DNA of 34,671 bases from an uncultured Clostridia bacterium (GCA_944392505.1 CALXWU010000007.1:1-34671), one strand, 5' to 3'. Positions 6,148 to 14,235 are shown, numbered from the stretch's first letter. Numbers and translations are program-made. Notes: generated by a model from the letters alone, not told the origin.

Positions 6148-7977
6148 ATGTTTAATATAGAGGAAGAATTAAAAAAATTGCCATCTAAACCAGGTGTATA
6201 TATCATGCATGATAAAGACGATAAAATCATATATGTCGGTAAAGCTATATCTTTAAAAAATAGAGTAAGGCAATATTTTAGGAAAACCAACAAAACAAAA
6301 AGAATAGAGAATATGGTTTCTTTAATCGATCATTTTGAATATATAGTTACAGACAATGAAGCAGAAGCCCTTATTCTTGAATGTAATTTAATAAAGAAAA
6401 ACATGCCTAAGTTTAATGTGCTTTTAAAAGATGACAAAACATATCCATATATAAAAGTGAATGTAAAAGCAGATTATCCTGATGTGTATATTACAAGAAG
6501 AATATTAAATGATGGAGCCAAATATTTTGGACCATATGCAAATGCAGGCGCAGCAAAAGAAATGGTAGACTTTATTAAATCTAAATTTAAAATTAGACAA
6601 TGTAGGAGTTTTAAATATAAGGATAGACCATGTCTTAATTACCATATTAAAAAATGTATGGCACCATGTATGGGGTATATTTCTAAAGAAGATTACATGA
6701 AGCAAATTGATGAGATTATAGATGTTTTGGAAGGAAAAACTGATAAATTATTAAAGCAAATAAATGCAGAAATGGAAGAGGCTTCAAACAATATGCAATA
6801 TGAAAAGGCCGCATATTTAAGAGATAAAAAAATTGCAATTGAAAGAATTTCAGAAAAACAAAAGGTATCAAATATCACTGAAAACGATATAGATGTTATA
6901 GGTCTAGCAAAAAGCAAGACAAGAGTATGTGTGGAAATATTTTTTGTTAGAAAAAGCAAAATGATTGGAAGAGAGCATTTTTTCCTAGATGATTTAGTAG
7001 ATGAAGAACCTAAAGAAATTTTGTCAAGTTTCATCAAGCAATATTATTTAGACAGACCAATTTTACCTAATAAAATAATGCTTAGAGAAGAAATAGACGA
7101 TAAAGAAATATTAGAACAGCTTTTTACAGAAAAAGCAGGAAGAAAAGTAGAGCTCAAGACACCTCAAAAAGGCGAAAAATTGAGATTGGTTGAAATGGCT
7201 GAGAACAATGCTAAAGTTACTTTAGAAAACAAAGAAAAAGATAAACTAGAAACTTTAACAGAATTAAAAGAAGTATTAAAATTGGACAAGTTGCCAAGAA
7301 AGCTTGAATGTTTTGACATATCAAATTTGTCAGGTACCAATATGGTTGCAGGAATGTCTGTAATGCAAGATGGAGTTATAAAAAAGAATTTAGCAAGAAG
7401 ATTTAAAATAAAAACTGTATTTTCACAAGATGATCCTAGATGCATGAAAGAAGTAATTGAAAGAAGACTTGCACATTCTATAGATAATCCAAATGGAGGA
7501 TTTGGAAGATTACCAGATGTAATATTTGTAGATGGTGGTATTACTCAAATAAGAGCTGCAATAGAAGGAATAGAGGATTTAAAAAAAGAATATAAAGCCA
7601 AGAATGAAAATTTTGATGTAGATGTTTTAAATATACCAATTTTCGGCATGGTAAAAGATGATAAACACTCTACAAGAGCTCTTATGAATAAGGAAAGAGA
7701 AGAGTTGGAACTTTCAAATAAATTATTTAATTTAATAACAATGTTTCAAGATTCTGTGCATGATACCGCAATAGGTTATCATAAAAAATTAAGAGAAAAA
7801 GAATTAACTAAATCTGCATTGGATGAAATTAGTGGGATTGGTGAAGTGAAGAAAAAGGCTTTACTAAAGAAGTTTGGAAGTGTAAAGAAAATAGCAGAAG
7901 CAGATGTAGAAGAAATAAGCAAAATAAAAGGAATTAATGAAGAATTAGCGAAAAGAATAAAAGAAGAACTACAATAA
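6148..7977 (+). CDS. uvrC: excinuclease ABC subunit C
   Basis: 609 residues, the usual UvrC length. The GIY-YIG nuclease that cuts 3' of the lesion is at about 11-95, with GVY (16-18), YVG (29-31), K32 and NRVRQYF. The zinc/cysteine region CRSFKYKDRPCLNYHIKKC is at about 152-170. A UVR motif for UvrB contact (about 200-235) contains MEEASNNMQYEKAAYLRD. The RNase H-like nuclease that cuts 5' begins at CFDISNLSGT, with the second acidic site at VIFVDGGITQI. Helix-hairpin-helix motifs end the protein (ISGIGEVKKKALLKKFGS). TATAAT at 6109-6114 is a plausible -10 element with no good -35. The protein acts in cytoplasmic nucleotide excision repair. Confidence 0.97.
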   Translation: MFNIEEELKKLPSKPGVYIMHDKDDKIIYVGKAISLKNRVRQYFRKTNKTKRIENMVSLIDHFEYIVTDNEAEALILECNLIKKNMPKFNVLLKDDKTYPYIKVNVKADYPDVYITRRILNDGAKYFGPYANAGAAKEMVDFIKSKFKIRQCRSFKYKDRPCLNYHIKKCMAPCMGYISKEDYMKQIDEIIDVLEGKTDKLLKQINAEMEEASNNMQYEKAAYLRDKKIAIERISEKQKVSNITENDIDVIGLAKSKTRVCVEIFFVRKSKMIGREHFFLDDLVDEEPKEILSSFIKQYYLDRPILPNKIMLREEIDDKEILEQLFTEKAGRKVELKTPQKGEKLRLVEMAENNAKVTLENKEKDKLETLTELKEVLKLDKLPRKLECFDISNLSGTNMVAGMSVMQDGVIKKNLARRFKIKTVFSQDDPRCMKEVIERRLAHSIDNPNGGFGRLPDVIFVDGGITQIRAAIEGIEDLKKEYKAKNENFDVDVLNIPIFGMVKDDKHSTRALMNKEREELELSNKLFNLITMFQDSVHDTAIGYHKKLREKELTKSALDEISGIGEVKKKALLKKFGSVKKIAEADVEEISKIKGINEELAKRIKEELQ

Positions 7978-8019
7978 TAAGGAAAAATGTGATAATTTTG
8001 TATACGAAAATACGCATAA

Positions 8020-8048
8020 TTGGTAAGCTCCATGAATATCTATATAAT
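8020..8048 (+). promoter_or_regulatory. sigma-A promoter of the small-ORF pair
   Basis: TTGGTA at 8020-8025, a 17-base spacer and a perfect TATAAT at 8043-8048. The predicted start near 8055 gives a leader of about 23 bases with TAGGGGG before the ATG at 8078. Confidence 0.7.
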
Positions 8049-8077
8049 ATAAAATATAGATAGGGGGAATTTATATT

Positions 8078-8209
8078 ATGGAGTATGCAAAAGATATTAT
8101 TTTGGACATCAAAAATGGACAAGCAGTAGAAAGGAAAATAAAGCCAGAGAGGCAATTAAAAAAGAAGCGGATTAGGGAGAAGGATATTGGCAAAAATTTC
8201 AGAGCATAA
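8078..8209 (+). CDS. 43-aa basic small protein
   Basis: The ORF starts MEYAKDIILDIKNGQAVERK and continues with a strongly basic stretch rich in Lys, Arg and Glu, ending NFRA. It has a consensus promoter and a GGGGG ribosome binding site about 12 bases upstream. It overlaps the next small ORF by 23 bases in the +1 frame. No family is recognised. It may be a separate small protein or the cytoplasmic N-terminal part of a single-pass membrane protein now split from its membrane segment by an indel. Confidence 0.5.
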   Translation: MEYAKDIILDIKNGQAVERKIKPERQLKKKRIREKDIGKNFRA

Positions 8210-8303
8210 AGTTATTTCATCAATAGTTACTGCAACAATTAGCTTTATAGTAATAGATGCTTTATTGATAATTAGTTTTGTGAATGTTTTATTGAAGCTT
8301 TAG
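8187..8303 (+). CDS. 38-aa single-pass membrane small protein
   Basis: TTG start with GGGAGAAGG ending five bases upstream, a good ribosome binding site lying inside the preceding ORF. The protein is MAKISEHKV followed by a hydrophobic segment of about 28 residues with a central VIDALL, ending LLKL. It fits one membrane helix with a basic N-terminus. The overlap with the 43-aa ORF suggests translational coupling, or a frameshifted single gene (charged N-terminus plus membrane tail). It could also be a toxin-like membrane peptide; nothing here proves that. Confidence 0.5.
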   Translation: MAKISEHKVISSIVTATISFIVIDALLIISFVNVLLKL

Positions 8304-8401
8304 AAGAAAATGAATTAATTACTGAATGTTCTATTAAAAATGATGTGACAGGAAGCAATTGTAAGGGAAAAGAGAAATTGTCATGTAGAGGAGTAGAAGA
8401 A

Positions 8402-9259
8402 ATGAATGTAGCAAATAATTGGAAAGATTATGAAATATTAGATATGGCAAATGGAGAAAAACTGGAAAGATGGGGAAATGTTATTCTAATAAGACCAGAT
8501 CCTCAAATAATTTGGAAAAATAAATCGTTTCCAGAGAAGTGGAATTTAGCGAACGCCAGATATAATAGGAGTTCATCTGGCGGAGGAGGCTGGAAATACA
8601 ATAAAAAAGTTCCAGAGAACTGGCAGATAAAATATAAAGAATTAACCTTTAATATAAAGCCTATGGGTTTTAAACACACAGGCTTATTTCCAGAACAAGC
8701 TGTTAATTGGGATTGGATGATTTCAAAAATAAGAAATGCAAAAAGAGAAATAAAAGTGTTAAATTTATTTGCATATACCGGAGGAGCAACAGTCGCTTGC
8801 AGTTATGCTGGAGCACAAGTATGTCATGTAGATAGTTCTAAAGGAATGACCACTTGGGCAAAAGAAAATATAGTTTCATCAGGCTTGAAAGATAGACCTG
8901 TTAGATTTATTGTAGATGATGTTGTAAAATTTGTTAATAGAGAAATTCGTAGAGGAAACAAATATGATGGAATAATAATGGATCCACCATCTTATGGAAG
9001 AGGCACAAATGGAGAAGTATGGAAGTTTGAAGAAAATATTTCTGATTTAGTGGAGTTATGCTCAAAAGTATTATCGGATAAGCCATTATTCTTTTTAATT
9101 AATTCATATACTACAGGAATTTCTAGTACAGTATTAGAGAATATTTTAAGGCTAAATATTAAGAAAAAGGGACAATTTACACATGGAGAAATAGGCTTGC
9201 CTATGACAAATTCACAATTAATCCTACCTGGTGGAATATATGGAAGGTGGGAAGAATAG
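8402..9259 (+). CDS. class I SAM-dependent methyltransferase, RlmI/RlmK-like
   Basis: 285 residues from the ATG at 8402, chosen because GAGGAG stands nine bases before it; an upstream in-frame GTG lacks a site. The SAM-binding motif I is VLNLFAYTGGATVACS (119-134), the acidic motif II is HVDSSKGM (142-149), and the catalytic motif IV is IIMDPPSYGRG (191-201). LNLFAYTGG and DPPSYGRG are typical of COG1092 enzymes, which methylate 23S rRNA (RlmI makes m5C, RlmK m7G). The N-terminal PUA domain of RlmI is missing; a short WGN-V-LIRPDPQ region (24-36) replaces it. The target is probably rRNA but is not determined. A pseudouridine synthase follows 32 bases downstream, suggesting an RNA-modification pair. 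Confidence 0.85.
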   Translation: MNVANNWKDYEILDMANGEKLERWGNVILIRPDPQIIWKNKSFPEKWNLANARYNRSSSGGGGWKYNKKVPENWQIKYKELTFNIKPMGFKHTGLFPEQAVNWDWMISKIRNAKREIKVLNLFAYTGGATVACSYAGAQVCHVDSSKGMTTWAKENIVSSGLKDRPVRFIVDDVVKFVNREIRRGNKYDGIIMDPPSYGRGTNGEVWKFEENISDLVELCSKVLSDKPLFFLINSYTTGISSTVLENILRLNIKKKGQFTHGEIGLPMTNSQLILPGGIYGRWEE

Positions 9260-9291
9260 TAGCTAATAAAATAGCAAGAAAGGGCAAATAA

Positions 9292-9978
9292 ATGCAGAAA
9301 TTAAAAGTAATATTTGAAGATAATCACATAATTGTAGTAGAAAAACCAGTAAACATACCTTCGCAAGGAGACAAAACTGGTGATATAGATATGCTTACAA
9401 TTATAAAAGAATATTTAAAAGAAAAGTACAACAAACCGGGAAATGTATATTTAGGATTGATACATAGATTGGATAGACCAGTTGGAGGGGTAATGGTTTT
9501 TGCTAAAACTTCAAAAGCAGCAGCAAGACTTAGCGAGCAGGTAAGAGAAAAAATATTTAAGAAAACTTATTTAGTAGTTGTAAACGGAAAAATGGAAGAA
9601 GAAAGAGGAAAGCTAGAGGATTATTTACTAAAAAATGAAAAAAATAATATGAGCAAAGTGGTCAAAGAAGGAACGAAGAATTCGAAACTTGCAGTATTAG
9701 ATTATACAGTTTTAAAATATAATGAAGAAGTTAATTTATCTGTATTAAAAATTGATTTGCACACAGGTAGACATCACCAAATAAGAGTACAACTTTCAAG
9801 TAGAGACCATAGTATTTATGGAGACCAAAAATATGGTGGTAGAGGTCACGGAAAGCAGATAGCATTATGGGCATATAGTTTAGAAATAGAGCACCCCATC
9901 ACAAAAGAAAAGATGTGCTTTAAGTCAATACCAGAGCTGAATGGAACTTGGAAAATATTAGAAGGAATAGAATTATAG
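9292..9978 (+). CDS. RluA-family pseudouridine synthase
   Basis: 228 residues with the RluA catalytic domain. The catalytic aspartate is D61 in LIHRLDRPVGGVMVFAKT. The KTYLVVVNGK block and the LHTGRHHQIRVQLSS block (about 160-174) are family-defining. There is no N-terminal S4 domain, so the protein resembles the short RluA/YlyB-like members. It isomerises uridine in rRNA or tRNA; the exact site cannot be told. The ribosome binding site GAAAGGG is modest. It is probably cotranscribed with the methyltransferase and ends at an intrinsic terminator overlapping the stop codon. Confidence 0.9.
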   Translation: MQKLKVIFEDNHIIVVEKPVNIPSQGDKTGDIDMLTIIKEYLKEKYNKPGNVYLGLIHRLDRPVGGVMVFAKTSKAAARLSEQVREKIFKKTYLVVVNGKMEEERGKLEDYLLKNEKNNMSKVVKEGTKNSKLAVLDYTVLKYNEEVNLSVLKIDLHTGRHHQIRVQLSSRDHSIYGDQKYGGRGHGKQIALWAYSLEIEHPITKEKMCFKSIPELNGTWKILEGIEL

Positions 9979-10004
9979 AAGCTAGAAAATATAGCTTCTT
10001 TTTT
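9977..10004 (+). terminator. intrinsic terminator after pseudouridine synthase
   Basis: Arms AGAAGCTA (9977-9984) and TAGCTTCT (9992-9999) are exact, with a 7-base loop and a T-tract to 10004. The stem begins inside the stop codon. Confidence 0.85.
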
Positions 10005-10063
10005 ATTATATATATTGTTTATGAAATTGCCAAAGAATTATATGAAAAACAAAATTGATTTTT

Positions 10064-10093
10064 TTGTATTAAAATTCAAATCATTCATATAAT
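10064..10093 (+). promoter_or_regulatory. probable agrBD promoter
   Basis: TTGTAT at 10064-10069, an 18-base spacer and TATAAT at 10088-10093. The leader to agrB is about 50 bases and contains TAGTTACA (10126-10133), weakly like a LytTR-regulator half site. Confidence 0.5.
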
Positions 10094-10153
10094 AAATGAA
10101 AAAAATGTCGGAAAAAGTAATATTATAGTTACAGAACAAATGAGGTGGAAAAA

Positions 10154-10777
10154 ATGATAGAAAAGTTTTGCAATTTTATATTAAATAAAATGAGAAAAAA
10201 GATGCCAGATATAACAGACGAAAATGCAGAAATAATACTTTATGGATTGCAGCTTATAATAGGGGAATTGCCAAAAACCATCTTGCTATTTGTAATAGGT
10301 TTTCTAATTGGTATGGGATGGTATATGATATTTGCTTTTATAGCAATTATGCCATATAGAGCAGTGTCGGGAGGATTTCATTTACATACTCATATAGGAT
10401 GCATTTTAAGTACAGTAGTATTTTTTTATGGTGATATATTTATAAGCAAATATCTAGTTTTGGATGATATACAAAGATATATATTAGTAGCGTTAAGCTT
10501 TATCTTTGGAATATTAATGGTAAGTATGTATGCACCAGCAGATACAGAGGATGTACCAATAATAAGTAAAAGGGAAAGGAAACTCAAAAAAATACTATCA
10601 TATATCATGTTAACATTAACTTTAGGAGCATCGCTAATCATAAAAGATCAAATCTTATCGAATATTTTATTAGTAGGAAGTATTTTTCAATCAATTTCAA
10701 TATCTAGATTGGCATATATATTAACAAAAAATAAATATGGTCATGAAGTATATGCCAAACAACAATTAGAAAATTAA
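10154..10777 (+). CDS. agrB: AgrB-type autoinducer-processing protease
   Basis: 207 residues from the ATG at 10154, selected because GAGGTGG ends five bases before it; a GTG at 10145 lies inside that site. AgrB proteins are integral-membrane cysteine proteases that cut the C-terminal tail off AgrD and form the thiolactone ring. The catalytic pair is H76 in YRAVSGGFHLHTH and C83 in IGCILST, with the same seven-residue spacing as in Staphylococcus AgrB. About five to six hydrophobic segments follow the amphipathic N-terminus. The peptide gene agrD lies 67 bases downstream, and the matching kinase and regulator lie convergent beyond it. Confidence 0.93.
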   Translation: MIEKFCNFILNKMRKKMPDITDENAEIILYGLQLIIGELPKTILLFVIGFLIGMGWYMIFAFIAIMPYRAVSGGFHLHTHIGCILSTVVFFYGDIFISKYLVLDDIQRYILVALSFIFGILMVSMYAPADTEDVPIISKRERKLKKILSYIMLTLTLGASLIIKDQILSNILLVGSIFQSISISRLAYILTKNKYGHEVYAKQQLEN

Positions 10778-10784
10778 ATTAGGT

Positions 10785-10811
10785 AATAAACATTAGCCGG
10801 CAATGTTTTAT
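10785..10811 (+). other. hairpin between agrB and agrD
   Basis: AAACATT (10788-10794) and AATGTTT (10802-10808) pair around AGCCGGC, and the stem extends by A-T pairs with a one-base bulge. A short TTATT follows. It may be a processing site or partial terminator that sets agrB and agrD transcript levels apart. Confidence 0.35.
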
Positions 10812-10844
10812 TATATAAATTTAAACAATGGGGAGGAATTTATT

Positions 10845-10964
10845 ATGTTAAAAACTTTAGCTAAAATGGCAACGAAATATGCAAAATCAACAAATACAGC
10901 TTGTGCTGTAATGAGTGCATTTCATCAACCAAAAATGCCAGCTTCTTTAATAAAAAAAGACTAA
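10845..10964 (+). CDS. agrD: AgrD-type cyclic peptide precursor (39 aa)
   Basis: 39 residues with GGGGAGGA eight bases before ATG. An amphipathic N-terminal helix (MLKTLAKMATKYAK) is followed by STNTACAVMSAF and the tail HQPKMPASLIKKD. HQP-x-x-P-x-x-L is the conserved C-terminal recognition segment of clostridial AgrD proteins, cut off by AgrB. C20 is the only cysteine and must supply the thiolactone. By analogy with Clostridium perfringens AgrD, where the ring ends just before HQP, the predicted ring is C20 to F26 (Cys-Ala-Val-Met-Ser-Ala-Phe). The position next to agrB makes the call firm; the ring boundary is inference. Confidence 0.92.
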   Translation: MLKTLAKMATKYAKSTNTACAVMSAFHQPKMPASLIKKD

Positions 10965-11014
10965 TAAATTAAAAATTGGATAACAACTATTTTCCATATA
11001 AACAAAAATCGACA

Positions 11015-11057
11015 AAACTAAAAATAGCTTCTATTATATAGAGGCTATTTTTAGTTT
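11015..11057. terminator. bidirectional terminator between agrD and agrC
   Basis: Exact 14-base arms (11015-11028 and 11044-11057) are extended inward by six more pairs (one G-U) to a 3-base loop, with A- and T-rich flanks on both sides. It serves the two converging transcripts. Confidence 0.85.
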
Positions 11058-11065
11058 CATGCAAA

Positions 11066-12418
11066 TTATTTATATATTTCAAATTGCTGTGTAAAGTATT
11101 CGTCATTCTTAGTAGTATATAGATTTAAATTATTATTACGCATTAATATTTGTCTTACTTTCCATAATCCAAGACCACTATGATTTTCTTTACTACTAAT
11201 TCCCTTTTTATAAATTTCTTCAGTATTTACATCTTTGTTTTTATAAGTATTTTGTATAATTACAACAATCATATCATTACTAATTTCTTTTCTAAAAGTT
11301 ACATTTACTATTTTCTTATCACATTCTTTGGCAGCATCAATAGCATTATCTAATAATATGCCAAGGATTCTGGTAAAGTCTAAAATTTTCATACGTTTTT
11401 CAATTTCGTTTAAGTCTAGAAATACATTTAATGAAATTTGGACATTTAACTGATCAGCTTCATAATATTTAGTTGCCAACATGTGATAAATTGCAGGGTG
11501 ATTTATTACTTGAGGTGATAGAGCATATAAATTATTAGTTTTATGACATTCTTCTAAAAGGTCTTGATAATATTTCTTTAATCCATCAATATCTTCAGTT
11601 ACTACATATCCACCAATACAGTTCACCATATTATCAAAATCATGTTTTATAGATCTAACTTGGTCATGCAAAATCGTTAAAGAATGAATAGTGTGATTAG
11701 CATTTTCTAAGTTTAATTGTGTGGTTTCTAGTTTAGATGAACTAGCAATACTGTACATACTAACTGAAAAATATGCAATTAAACTGATGATGCTTATTAT
11801 AGTTATAAATAAAGGCATTGTACTACTATAAAAAGTTACTAAATAAAACTGCATAGCTAGTACAAGAATAATAAGTAAACAGTTAACAATTAATAGTGCT
11901 TTAGTTTTAGGGTTGATATTATCTAGAGTACTTAGATTTATTTTGAACACATGTATAACTCTAGATAATAGGAACATTATAAAATATATTCCTAAGACTA
12001 CTATTAATCTATATATTGGAATATAAACTATCATATCTGAAGTTACATTAAAAACTAGTAAAATATTTGCAAAGATGAAATCAAGTATTGAAGTTATTAC
12101 CATTGTAACGATTTCTGACAAGATACTTTTTAATATTGTAGCTCTTAATATAAAAAATACCATAAGTGGCCAAACAATAAGATTAACATAAACGGCATAA
12201 GATGTAGGAACAATGAAAGTAATAATATTTGCAATTGTACCATAGGAAAGTACATAAATTATTTTTCTTTTTCTACTGGCTTTAATATTCAATAAAGTTG
12301 TAAAAAATATCATACCAATAAAAATATCTAAATAAGTTAACGGAATCATCATAATCTTAACTAATGATTCTTTTTGCGTACTCATAGCTGACCAAATTGT
12401 TTGTAAAATATCCATCAT
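11066..12418 (-). CDS. agrC: AgrC-like sensor histidine kinase
   Basis: 450 residues. The N-terminal half (about 20-225) is six or so membrane helices without a classical extracytoplasmic domain, as in peptide-sensing HPK10 kinases. The dimerisation/phosphoacceptor segment is DQVRSIKHDFDNMV, with H259 as the probable phosphorylated residue. The GHKL ATPase shows its N box in LGILLDNAIDAAKEC (N358) and the G box GLGL (415-418). GGAGG before the ATG pair fixes the start. The start lies 62 bases inside the end of the agrA-like gene, so the two are translationally coupled. It is expected to detect the AgrD-derived peptide. Confidence 0.9.
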   Translation of the reverse strand: MMDILQTIWSAMSTQKESLVKIMMIPLTYLDIFIGMIFFTTLLNIKASRKRKIIYVLSYGTIANIITFIVPTSYAVYVNLIVWPLMVFFILRATILKSILSEIVTMVITSILDFIFANILLVFNVTSDMIVYIPIYRLIVVLGIYFIMFLLSRVIHVFKINLSTLDNINPKTKALLIVNCLLIILVLAMQFYLVTFYSSTMPLFITIISIISLIAYFSVSMYSIASSSKLETTQLNLENANHTIHSLTILHDQVRSIKHDFDNMVNCIGGYVVTEDIDGLKKYYQDLLEECHKTNNLYALSPQVINHPAIYHMLATKYYEADQLNVQISLNVFLDLNEIEKRMKILDFTRILGILLDNAIDAAKECDKKIVNVTFRKEISNDMIVVIIQNTYKNKDVNTEEIYKKGISSKENHSGLGLWKVRQILMRNNNLNLYTTKNDEYFTQQFEIYK

Positions 12419-13109
12419 TTAAAACCTCCAAAAATCTTTCTTTATATTTAGGACCGATATAACATTTATCATTTTTAGAAAAAGTTATTATATTGTCCGA
12501 CAAATCTATATCTACTATTTTATCTATATTTACTATATATGATTTATGACATCTGACAAAATTATAAGGTAACATCTCAGATATTTTACTAAATGAGCTA
12601 TATGTTTCATAATCTCTTGTATCTGTTTTAAATATTACCTTCATACCATCTTTTTTAATAAATTTTATAGTGTTTTCTTTTATTACTGTTTTATCATTAT
12701 CCAATTTTAGATACTTTACTTTGTCACCGAAAATATCAGAATAAAGTCGCAGTATTGTTTCTTCAAATCTTTCTCTGGTCAAAGGCTTTTGCAAAAAATC
12801 AAAGGTTTTATATTTATATGCAACCATACCAAACTCAAAATGTCCAGTAACAAAGATTATATAAATACTTTTATCAATCTTTCTAATTTGCTCAGCTATT
12901 TCTAAACCAGAAGTAGAAGATTTTAAATCGATATCTAATAATAGGACATGTGTTGGATTATTCTTTACGAAATTTAATAAATCAATAGGATTATTTGTAG
13001 TATAAGTTATCTGGCCTTTTAAATTATGAGACATAATAATTGAATTCAACATTCTTGATAATTTATCAATAGCACTATAATTATCATCACACAATACAAA
13101 ATTTACCAT
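12357..13109 (-). CDS. agrA: AgrA-like LytTR response regulator
   Basis: 250 residues from the ATG at 13109, selected because CGGAGGATAAAT precedes it; a longer frame to 13166 lacks a site. The receiver domain (1-125) has the acidic pair in LCDDN (6-10), the phosphoacceptor D59 in LLLDIDL, and FVTGHFEFGMVAYKY with the later LQKP lysine. The DNA-binding LytTR domain (about 145-245) includes MLPYNFVRCHKSYIVNI. LytTR proteins bind paired 9-base repeats upstream of their targets, which in Agr systems include the agr promoter. The gene order regulator then kinase is reversed compared with Staphylococcus agr, and both lie opposite agrBD. Confidence 0.9.
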   Translation of the reverse strand: MVNFVLCDDNYSAIDKLSRMLNSIIMSHNLKGQITYTTNNPIDLLNFVKNNPTHVLLLDIDLKSSTSGLEIAEQIRKIDKSIYIIFVTGHFEFGMVAYKYKTFDFLQKPLTRERFEETILRLYSDIFGDKVKYLKLDNDKTVIKENTIKFIKKDGMKVIFKTDTRDYETYSSFSKISEMLPYNFVRCHKSYIVNIDKIVDIDLSDNIITFSKNDKCYIGPKYKERFLEVLNDGYFTNNLVSYEYAKRIIS

Positions 13110-13191
13110 ATTTATCCTCCGTATCATAAAATCCGAAATTAAATTCGACGAGCCTGAAATATACAACCATTTTTTTCCAGTTACGTATAAT

Positions 13192-13220
13192 AATATAATC
13201 TAAAAAATTTAGCTTGTCAA
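13192..13220 (-). promoter_or_regulatory. sigma-A promoter of agrA-agrC
   Basis: On the minus strand, TTGACA at 13220-13215 and TATATT at 13197-13192 with a 17-base spacer. The leader to the ATG is about 75 bases. Confidence 0.75.
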
Positions 13221-13376
13221 TATTAAATTTTTAGAAAAATAATTTTATTTGTCGAATTTTAGTAGGAAATAAGTTTTTTAAATCAAGGGATGAAAGAAGA
13301 TTTTTAAGAAAAAATAATTGTAATATCTGTAATTAGAAAGCATAAAATTAAATAAAAACATATTTTAGGAGGAGCA

Positions 13377-14192
13377 ATGAGAAAACTGTATATTAAGAGA
13401 ATAACGAATTTTTTAATGATTTGTTTGATTTTTGTTTTTGCCTTTTCAATCTTTAATGCAAATGAAGAGCAAACAGTCCAAACTAATTCTAGTAATGTAT
13501 TAAGTGATAAGAAAATAGAATGGGGCATTAAAAGAGGAGATAACCATGAGCAACCAGATTTAGGAAGTGAAAATAAAAGGATAATAGATACATATAATGG
13601 AATTAGTATGGGAAATGGTGAAAAACCATATGTATATTTAACATTTGATTGTGGATATGAGGCAGGATATACGGAAAAAATATTAGAAGTATTAAAACAA
13701 AATGATGTAAAAGCCACCTTCTTTATAACTGGACATTATTTAAATTCTGCATCTGATTTAGTAAAAAGAATGATTGACGAAGGACATATTATAGGAAATC
13801 ATACAGCAGATCATATATGTATGCCTGAATCCACCAATGAGGAAATAAAGGAAGATGTAATGGAACTTCATACTGCACTGTATGACAAATTTGGATATGA
13901 AATGAAATATATACGTCCGCCAAAAGGAGAATATAGTGAAAGAAGCGTTGCATATACAAACACATTAGGTTACACAACCGTAATGTGGTCATTTGCTTAT
14001 GATGATTGGGATGAAAATAAGCAGGGAAGAGAGGAATATGGCAAACAGAAAATATTAGACAATGTGCATAATGGAGAAGTTATGCTTCTACATAGTACTT
14101 CAAAAGATAATTGCAACATATTAGATTATTGCATAAAAGAGATTAAGAACATGGGGTATGAATTTAAGTCTTTAGATGAATTTGAGGCATAA
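13377..14192 (+). CDS. pdaA: polysaccharide deacetylase, PdaA-like
   Basis: 271 residues with one N-terminal membrane or signal segment (about 10-27) and a NodB/CE4 domain (about 83-270). Motif 1 is LTFDCGYEAGYT, with catalytic D91 (the PdaA subfamily has TFDNGYENGYT). Motif 2 is NHTADH (H142 and H146, metal ligands). Motif 3 is RPPKGEYSE (R180), followed by the YDDWD loop, and the end motif is VMLLHSTS. The WGIKRGDNHEQPDLG block (49-63) is the PdaA-specific N-terminal signature. PdaA de-N-acetylates muramic acid so that muramic-delta-lactam forms in spore cortex. AGGAGG precedes the start. It acts outside the membrane during sporulation. Confidence 0.9.
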   Translation: MRKLYIKRITNFLMICLIFVFAFSIFNANEEQTVQTNSSNVLSDKKIEWGIKRGDNHEQPDLGSENKRIIDTYNGISMGNGEKPYVYLTFDCGYEAGYTEKILEVLKQNDVKATFFITGHYLNSASDLVKRMIDEGHIIGNHTADHICMPESTNEEIKEDVMELHTALYDKFGYEMKYIRPPKGEYSERSVAYTNTLGYTTVMWSFAYDDWDENKQGREEYGKQKILDNVHNGEVMLLHSTSKDNCNILDYCIKEIKNMGYEFKSLDEFEA

Positions 14193-14235
14193 CAAAAATA
14201 CCTGCCCACATTTACCACTTCATAGGAGGAAAGTA

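Noticed and set aside
8158-8164. A-AAA-AAG slippery heptamer in the 43-aa ORF
   Set aside because: A -1 shift there leads quickly to a stop and not into the membrane ORF, which lies in the +1 frame. It is probably chance in A-rich DNA.
13318-13348. Sporulation sigma-G-like promoter before pdaA
   Set aside because: CATAAAAT is present but the -35 match and spacing (15 or 17 depending on alignment) are not convincing.
14176-14235. Longer N-terminus for YqfC
   Set aside because: The extension lies partly in the deacetylase coding end, lacks a ribosome binding site, and AGGAGG clearly serves the ATG at 14236.
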